Origin: Rikenellaceae bacterium
GTDB lineage: Bacteria; Bacteroidota; Bacteroidia; Bacteroidales; UBA932
DNA: 8,502 bases
Assembly: GCA_900769145.1 (NCBI GenBank)
Contig: CAAGFN010000130.1
Span: forward strand, 1-8,502
Reading direction: 5' to 3'
This document shows, one piece after another, positions 6,566 through 8,502 of the stretch. The notes under the pieces were generated by a model. The model saw nothing but the letters and a program-made list of their open reading frames with translations. It was not told where the DNA came from and did no database searches. The translations under genes were made by a program, and so were the position numbers. Position 1 is the stretch's first letter. Each line of letters opens with the position of its first letter.

Positions 6566-8502
6566 ATGTCAATAAGAAATATAACCGGCGGGAAAAGCGG
6601 AGCGGTCTCCAAACTGCTGAATATCATAGGAATGGCAATGGCCTTCGCCGCCATGTACATAATAATGGTCCAGGTTAGTTACGACCTGGGCTACAACCAC
6701 AAGGTCAATGACTCCGACAGGATTTATGTCGTAACAATGCCGGACTGGTATACCCCGGGAAACTGGATGCCGTGGATGTCCAGACCCCTCTGCGAGGCTG
6801 CCATATCCAATGTCCCATGCGTGGAGTGTGGCGGAACCGCCGTTCTCGGCCAAGACAGGAGCCGCTTCAGCCGCAATGCCGACGGAAGCGGAGCCTTCGA
6901 TGTGGACTTCGGCAAAGTTTCAATGGGAGCCTTGCAGGTATTCGGCTTCGAGGCCGTAGAAGGCAGCATTGACAATCTCGCTCCGTGGAAAGACCTGCTC
7001 ATATCCGATACCAAGGCTGAAGAACTAGGTCTGCACGCCGGCGATGTCCTCTACAGCCGTGGCAATGACGGTGTCACCAACCAATACTATGTTGCGGCAA
7101 TCTTCCGGCATTTCCCGGTCAACAGTGATCTGGGCGGCGTGGACTGCATCACCAACCTCGGTGGCGAAAGCATTGAGGAATTCAGTGAATGGAGCTATCC
7201 GTATTTTGTCAAGCTCCGTTCCAATGATGACAAGGAAATGTTTGAGCAGCAGGCATTTGACCATATCCTGAAAACATTTTTCAATATTGCGGGGGATGAA
7301 GGGGAAGAATTGTCCGGGGAAGATATAGAAGAGGCCAGGTCAAGGATGCAGGTCAAAATCTTCCCGTTGGAAGACACATATTTCGAAAAGACTCTGTCCA
7401 GCCCGGGATTAAGCGGCAGCAAGACCACGACCTATACACTCTTTGCCATTGCCATCCTAGTGATAGTCATTGCCTTCATCAATTTCATCAACTTCTTCTT
7501 CGCCCTGGTTCCGGTACGGCTCAAGTCAGTGAATACCAGGAAGATACTCGGGGCCTCCCGTGCCAATCTTGTCCTGGGCATTGTCGCTGAGTCGGTGGTT
7601 ATGATTGCCATAGCCCTGGCTTTGGCGGCCGGCGTTGTCAAACTCTTCTGCGGCAGCACACTGGCATCATTGATTCCTTGCAGTGCGCTATTCTCCAGAA
7701 ACATTGGCGTAGCCTTGTGGACAGCAATAGGCGGCATTGCCCTGGCCATTGTTTCTTCGATGTATCCTGCCCTGTACATTACCTCATTCTCGCCGGCCTT
7801 CGCCCTCAAGGGCAGTTTCGGGACGGCATCCAAGGGCAAGGCGTTCAGGATCGGCCTCATAGGCTTCCAGTTCGCCGTTTCGATTGTGCTGATAATCTGC
7901 GCCAGTTTCATAACGATGCAGAGGCAGTATATGCTGCATTACGATATGGGCTTCGACCGCAGCCAGCTGCTTCAGGTCTATACCTCGCAGGGAATCGCCA
8001 ATATGAGGAGGACGGCCTCATCCGCCCTGAAGAGCAATCCTCAGATCAAGGATGTGACCTTTGCCAATGGCGACATTGTATCCCAGAACAGGATGGGCTG
8101 GGGCCGCGATTTCAAGGGCGAGCGAATCAATTTCCAATGCTATCCTGTCCAGTGGAACTTCCTGAGCTTTATGGGGATAGATATCGTGGAGGGTCGTGAT
8201 TTCACCGAAAGCGACGAGATGTGCGAGAATGGTGTGTTCATTTTCAATGAGGCTGCAAGGGACAAGTTCGGCCTGACCCTGGAGGACAAGATGCTGGGCC
8301 ATCATGGTGAAACAGACATTGTCGGAATCTGCAGGAACTTCAACTACAGGGCATTGTCCGGCAGCGTGGAGCCTTTCGCTCTCTACATATTCGGAAAGGA
8401 CCCGTGGAAGATGCTCAACACTCTCTATATCAGGACACAGCCGGATGCTGATATCCCTGCTGTTATTGACTGGGTCAAGACCAAGCTCAATGAACTGGAC
8501 CC
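6566..8502 (+). CDS. FtsX/MacB-type ABC transporter permease, 3' end cut by window
   Basis: The frame opening at ATG 6566 has no stop to the last base: 645 complete codons plus two bases. It is a fourth permease of the same family. Membrane segments lie near residues 17-38, 289-311, 334-360, 380-405 and 427-452. The first periplasmic domain (about 39-288) has AAIFRHFP at 177-184, where relatives have KDF. The second starts at about 453 and carries MGIDIVEGRDF at 536-546. The cytoplasmic motif PVRLKSVNTRKILGAS (316-331) nearly matches that of the permease at 4206, marking the two as close paralogues. By comparison about 140 residues, including the last three membrane segments, lie beyond the window. 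The N-terminus (MSIRNITGGKSGAVSKLLNIIG) lacks the MKSFL..LRR.P opening of the other two complete genes. The start is chosen because it is the first ATG after the upstream stop, 11 bases away, and places segment 1 correctly. No clear Shine-Dalgarno site is seen. Substrate is unknown. Confidence 0.93.
   Translation, partial: MSIRNITGGKSGAVSKLLNIIGMAMAFAAMYIIMVQVSYDLGYNHKVNDSDRIYVVTMPDWYTPGNWMPWMSRPLCEAAISNVPCVECGGTAVLGQDRSRFSRNADGSGAFDVDFGKVSMGALQVFGFEAVEGSIDNLAPWKDLLISDTKAEELGLHAGDVLYSRGNDGVTNQYYVAAIFRHFPVNSDLGGVDCITNLGGESIEEFSEWSYPYFVKLRSNDDKEMFEQQAFDHILKTFFNIAGDEGEELSGEDIEEARSRMQVKIFPLEDTYFEKTLSSPGLSGSKTTTYTLFAIAILVIVIAFINFINFFFALVPVRLKSVNTRKILGASRANLVLGIVAESVVMIAIALALAAGVVKLFCGSTLASLIPCSALFSRNIGVALWTAIGGIALAIVSSMYPALYITSFSPAFALKGSFGTASKGKAFRIGLIGFQFAVSIVLIICASFITMQRQYMLHYDMGFDRSQLLQVYTSQGIANMRRTASSALKSNPQIKDVTFANGDIVSQNRMGWGRDFKGERINFQCYPVQWNFLSFMGIDIVEGRDFTESDEMCENGVFIFNEAARDKFGLTLEDKMLGHHGETDIVGICRNFNYRALSGSVEPFALYIFGKDPWKMLNTLYIRTQPDADIPAVIDWVKTKLNELD

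Noticed and set aside
7432..7911. A 159-codon minus-strand frame, and a + strand frame at 7678-8199 in another phase
   Set aside because: Both overlap the continuous permease frame opening at 6566, which carries recognisable membrane segments and family motifs. The alternatives have low-complexity, domain-free composition.

Overview
The window holds a tandem array of ABC-transporter genes, all on the + strand. It reads in order as a 5'-truncated FtsX/MacB-type permease, a complete permease, a LolD/MacB-type ATPase, a second complete permease, and a fourth permease cut by the right edge. The last gene has no stop codon inside the window but is open for about 1.9 kb from base 6566. No RNA genes, insertion sequences, CRISPR arrays or phage genes were seen.

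The likely source is a member of Bacteroidota, probably Bacteroidales. The evidence is the ~780-800 residue permeases made of two MacB-like halves, short AT-rich gaps without clear Shine-Dalgarno sites, and an intergenic repeat of a type I associate with genomes of this phylum. Genus or species cannot be told from this sequence.

Layout. Bases 1-975 are the C-terminal half of permease A. Three bases later permease B runs 979-3372, ends in a tandem TAATAA stop, and is followed by a 24-bp AT-rich gap. The ATPase occupies 3397-4077. The 128-bp gap 4078-4205 is filled by a composite repeat: two inverted 36-bp arms, with a 20-bp direct duplication in the left part. Permease C occupies 4206-6554, and permease D begins 11 bases after its stop and runs off the end.

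How the genes may work together. The ATPase has every motif needed for ATP hydrolysis and would power one or more of the permeases from the cytoplasmic face of the inner membrane. The permeases have large periplasmic domains and too few membrane segments to form a classical import channel. By analogy with MacB and LolCDE they probably transmit motion to the periplasm (mechanotransmission), for example to expel a peptide, drug or lipid or to act on an envelope protein. The substrate cannot be read from the sequence. No HlyD/MacA-type adaptor, TolC-like outer-membrane protein or regulator lies in the window. Permeases C and D share a distinctive cytoplasmic motif and look like closer relatives of each other than of A or B. 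I see an expanded example of a known transporter family, not clear evidence of a wholly new system.
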